Source of the DNA: Acidobacteriaceae bacterium
GTDB lineage: Bacteria; Acidobacteriota; Terriglobia; Terriglobales; Acidobacteriaceae
Length of the DNA: 8,050 nt
NCBI GenBank assembly: GCA_003135495.1
Contig: PLBX01000297.1
Span: 6,488 to 14,537 of the forward strand
Direction of reading: 5' to 3'
Shown here: positions 6,266 to 8,050 of the stretch, piece after piece
Layout of the letters: every line of letters begins with the position of its first letter
How positions within the stretch are numbered: position 1 is the stretch's first letter
Notes under the pieces: generated by a model
What the model saw: only the letters and a program-made list of their open reading frames with translations
Databases searched by the model: none
What the model was told of the DNA's origin: nothing
Program-made: the position numbers and the translations under genes

Positions 6266-6350
6266 CTTATAAGCAAGGCGCTATCAAAACAGTACCTATA
6301 GGCAAGGCGCTAGCCTCTTCTAAACAAAATCTTACAGACAAGGCGCCAAT
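6266..6350. repeat. Three spaced direct repeats with core CAAGGCGC
   Basis: Three 20-base units begin at 6266, 6295 and 6331. Each has the pattern (C/T)TA(T/C)A(A/G)(G/A)CAAGGCGC(T/C)A. Units 1 and 2 agree at 17 of 20 positions and units 2 and 3 at 14 of 20. Offsets are 29 and 36 bases, so this is neither a tight tandem array nor a CRISPR. They occupy the region where the ribBA promoter should be, between its start and the upstream terminator, so they could be operator sites. Confidence 0.55.
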
Positions 6351-6417
6351 CAAATGTCCGCCAATCGAAAATCCGCCTCATCTAAAAATCCATTGCACCG
6401 CAATAAGAACAATCCAC

Positions 6418-6446
6418 AAAAAGAAAGGGTCGCCGCAGCGACCCTT
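6418..6446 (-). terminator. Intrinsic terminator of the small basic protein gene
   Basis: On the minus strand GGGTCGC (6444-6438) pairs with GCGACCC (6433-6427) around TGCG; AA/TT pairs extend the stem. The T-rich tract TTTCTTTTT follows to 6418. It lies about 20 bases after the stop of the 75-codon gene and separates it from ribBA. Confidence 0.88.
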
Positions 6447-6464
6447 GTTATGACTTCACCGCTT

Positions 6465-6692
6465 TTACAGGGTGGATTCGATTTCAAAGCCCCAAGCTTC
6501 GAGTAATGGTTCAGGAATGTACTTGGAATTCTTGTTACGGCGCGCCCATTCGCGCAGCCTGGTTGAGCGCAAATATTGGTCAGGGGAGAGTTTGTACTCA
6601 TGAACAACTTGCTCGAATTCGGTGATCGTGGGAACAACCGGGCCGATGGGCTCGGGCTTGCCCCAGTTGGGATTTCCGCGTCTCTTAGCCAT
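6465..6692 (-). CDS. Small basic conserved protein of unknown function
   Basis: A 75-residue soluble protein starting MAKRRGNPNWGKPEP, followed by TEFEQVVHEYKLSPDQYLRS (24-43) and a basic helix-like stretch RLREWARRNKNSKYIPEPLLEAWGFEIES (45-73). I recognise the pattern as a short protein family conserved in Acidobacteria but know of no function. The basic N-terminus and Arg/Lys-rich middle would suit nucleic-acid or ribosome binding, but that is inference. There is no signal peptide, membrane segment or cysteine. AGAGGA lies 10 bases before the ATG, and a strong terminator follows, which argues for a real, separately expressed gene. A weak promoter-like pair upstream, TTGGCG (6770-6765) and TATAGA (6745-6740), has a 19-base spacer. 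Confidence 0.82.
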   Translation of the reverse strand: MAKRRGNPNWGKPEPIGPVVPTITEFEQVVHEYKLSPDQYLRSTRLREWARRNKNSKYIPEPLLEAWGFEIESTL

Positions 6693-7217
6693 GAAAAAAC
6701 ATTCCTCTTGAAATTGGAATAAGGACTTTAATTTGTGTCTCTATACAGTTTGATTCGAAGCAACCGCCAAGGGATTCATGGAGAGAAGTAAAAATGCAAC
6801 GGCTGTTACCAACCCAATTTATGCCCTTGGAAGCTATTGATAATAATAGGTTTTTATCAACTAGTCAACAACTAAATGAAGTATAGCGGTTCCTTTGTAG
6901 TATCCCCTTTGAGCAGAAGGACTTGCACTGCGACAGCCTGGGTTCTGATTTTCGCAACTTATGAAAAATAATATAACCGTCCCGTCTTTGGGATTTAATT
7001 CTCGGGTTTGATTCTCGAACAACATGGTTGGGCGCTGCAACGAATATAGTCCAGAGGTGACTGCGGTAACCGGGAGATCAGGCTCCTCCATTGACCGCAC
7101 ATATTCGCGGACTTAGAGTTCGAACGGGGGAGTTCGACCTGCGAGCGCGTTCCCCAAAGTTGCAAATGCTTCAAAAAGCATTCATCAATCAATCTAAACG
7201 AACCGATAACGTCAGCA
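6693..7217. other. Intergenic region without a convincing gene, upstream of two divergent genes
   Basis: 525 bases, AT-rich in the left half. It should hold the promoters of the small basic protein gene (minus strand) and of the PilZ gene (plus strand). Visible structures are three hairpins. An AT-rich one has TTGATAA/TTATCAA arms (6837-6860). One has TCGAAC/GTTCGA arms (7120-7137). One has AATGCTT/AAGCATT arms around CAAA (7165-7182), about 35 bases before the PilZ start. A 79-codon minus-strand frame at 6861-7100 has no ribosome site that I can see and no recognisable motif, so I do not call it. No tRNA or known riboswitch was recognised. Confidence 0.55.
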
Positions 7218-7841
7218 ATGAACCTGAAGTCTCTGCTGCTTAGTTCCGACGAAAAGACGGTGCGCATTCTGCGCCGAGTTCTCAGCGACTTGGAGATAAC
7301 CGTCGAACACTGCTCCGAAGTTGATGATGCCATCCGGCGAATTACGCGGCAGCGCTTCGAAGCAATTATCGTGGACGCAGCGAATGTGGAGAATGCCACC
7401 AATGTACTGAAGGCGGCACAGGCGGCTCCAGTGAACAAGCGAGCATTGGCGATCGTGTTGGTTGAGGCTTCGGTAGGGCTTAAAGGCGGCTTCGATATGG
7501 GAGTCCATTTCGTGTTGCACAAACCGTTTGCTGTGGAACTTACAAAGTCGAGTTTCAGGGCTGTTCGGGCCATTATGAGGCGTGAGCGGCGGCTGCAGTT
7601 GCGGGTTCCGGTGCAAGTTCAGGTTGAGTGCCAGGGGGCTAACCACTATAAGGCTAAAACCCTTGACTTGTGCGAGGGAGGTATGGCGTTGCAGTTTTCC
7701 AGGCGGCCCACCAATGAAAGTACGCTTCGATTCACATTGACGTTGCCGGGCATGGAGAAAAAACTGGAAATCGTGGGCGAGTTGGCTTGGGAAGGCAACG
7801 AAGAGCAGGCGGGGGTGGCGGTTCAAAAACGCCAGCGATGA
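7218..7841 (+). CDS. Receiver-like and PilZ domain protein, 5' portion ended by a frameshift
   Basis: Probable cyclic di-GMP effector. The 207-residue product has an N-terminal receiver-like domain (about 1-115) with D11/E12 after the first strand, D53 in AIIVDA at the phosphorylation position, and K102 in HKPF. A PilZ domain starts near 121: the RxxxR motif is R125-LQL-R129, and the second motif, normally D-x-S-x-x-G, reads DLCEGG (150-155), with Cys in place of Ser. PilZ strands continue to WEGNEEQAGV (191-200), where the family normally reads on as AGVRF. Here the frame gives VAVQKRQR and stops. The plus-one frame continues with FKNASDDQRKVLRQWL, so the natural protein is longer and an extra G in 7811-7821 probably broke it. 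Start ATG 7218 has only a weak ribosome site, but no other ATG is available before residue 94. Confidence 0.82.
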   Translation: MNLKSLLLSSDEKTVRILRRVLSDLEITVEHCSEVDDAIRRITRQRFEAIIVDAANVENATNVLKAAQAAPVNKRALAIVLVEASVGLKGGFDMGVHFVLHKPFAVELTKSSFRAVRAIMRRERRLQLRVPVQVQVECQGANHYKAKTLDLCEGGMALQFSRRPTNESTLRFTLTLPGMEKKLEIVGELAWEGNEEQAGVAVQKRQR

Positions 7842-8050
7842 CCAGCGCAAAGTGCTTCGGCAATGGCTCGCCAATCATCTGCCCCCTGTTGAACAGGATG
7901 AACCTGTGAATTGCCGGCTGACCGACATGACTCTTGGCGGCTGCTATCTCACTACGAATTCGCCTTTTCCTCGGGGTACGCGAGTTATTTTGTCGATCAA
8001 AACTTCTGAGTTGCAACTCCGCGCCACGGGCGTCGTGTTGGTGACGCATC
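7822..8050 (+). CDS. Continuation of the PilZ protein in the shifted frame, second PilZ-like domain (partial)
   Basis: Open from 7822 to the right edge in a frame different from the 5' portion. It begins FKNASDDQRKVLRQWLANHL, completing the end of the first PilZ domain, then VNCRLTDMTLGGCYLTT and GTRVILSIKTSELQLRATGVVLVTH. DMTLGGCYL matches the D-x-(S/T)-x-x-G motif of PilZ, so a second PilZ-like domain follows; no RxxxR motif is evident for it. It has no good start of its own: the first candidates are GTG at 7852 and an ATG in TDMTLGG, neither with a ribosome site I trust. The simplest reading is one gene with domains REC-PilZ-PilZ, split by a one-base insertion or a sequencing error. If the frameshift is real, this half is probably not translated efficiently. 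Confidence 0.72.

Noticed and set aside
6266..6350. Three repeats considered as a small CRISPR array.
   Set aside because: Units are only 20 bases and diverged, with uneven, very short spacers (9 and 16 bases), and no cas gene is near.
6194..6417. Search for an FMN riboswitch in the ribBA leader.
   Set aside because: I could not find the conserved AGGG..CUUCGGGGCAGGG and related segments; the leader is filled by repeats instead.
7002..7018. TCGGG-TTTGATT-CTCGA looks like a tRNA T-arm.
   Set aside because: No matching acceptor, D or anticodon arms could be placed around it, and the loop lacks the conserved C.
6861..7100. 79-codon minus-strand reading frame in the intergenic region.
   Set aside because: No ribosome site seen, no motif, and it would be the only gene in a region otherwise showing promoter-like and hairpin sequences.

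Overview
The window looks like chromosomal DNA of an acidobacterium. This is inferred from recognition, not from a search. The basis is a PEP-CTERM surface protein, a receiver-PilZ protein, two small proteins of a kind I associate with Acidobacteria (one starting MAKRRGNPNWGKP, one with a SPREKYWGAIL segment), and many intergenic GGCTAAAGCC-type palindromes. Genes lie on both strands in short units. There is no sign of phage, plasmid, insertion sequence, CRISPR array, rRNA or tRNA.

Left part (1-1433). A conserved small protein of unknown role runs off the left edge on the minus strand. Upstream of it, also on the minus strand, is a PEP-CTERM exported protein (373-999) with its own intrinsic terminator. 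The 434-base gap to the right separates this gene from a divergent operon. It holds a candidate sigma-54 promoter for the PEP-CTERM gene and a strong hairpin.

Middle (1434-4693). Two translationally coupled plus-strand genes encode a DrrA/NodI-type ABC ATPase and its ABC-2 permease, together one export system. They converge, with a 21-base gap, on a minus-strand AtoE-type short-chain fatty acid transporter.

Right-middle (4694-6692). A minus-strand ribBA gene for riboflavin synthesis is flanked on both sides by short palindromes with a TAAA or TGAA loop, including one pair of near-identical 27-base copies. Three spaced direct repeats lie in its leader. The DHBP synthase half of RibBA looks intact. 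The GTP cyclohydrolase II half keeps its three zinc cysteines but has lost most active-site motifs. Upstream is a 75-codon basic protein gene ending in a clear intrinsic terminator.

Right end (6693-8050). A 525-base gap without a convincing gene is followed by a plus-strand gene for a receiver-like domain plus PilZ domains. It is broken by an apparent one-base insertion near 7811-7823, and the protein continues in another frame to the window edge with a second PilZ-like motif.

I do not see a clear multi-gene undescribed system. The best leads are the degenerate RibBA and its unusual palindrome and repeat surroundings, the frameshifted REC-PilZ-PilZ gene, and the PEP-CTERM protein with a possible thioester-like motif.
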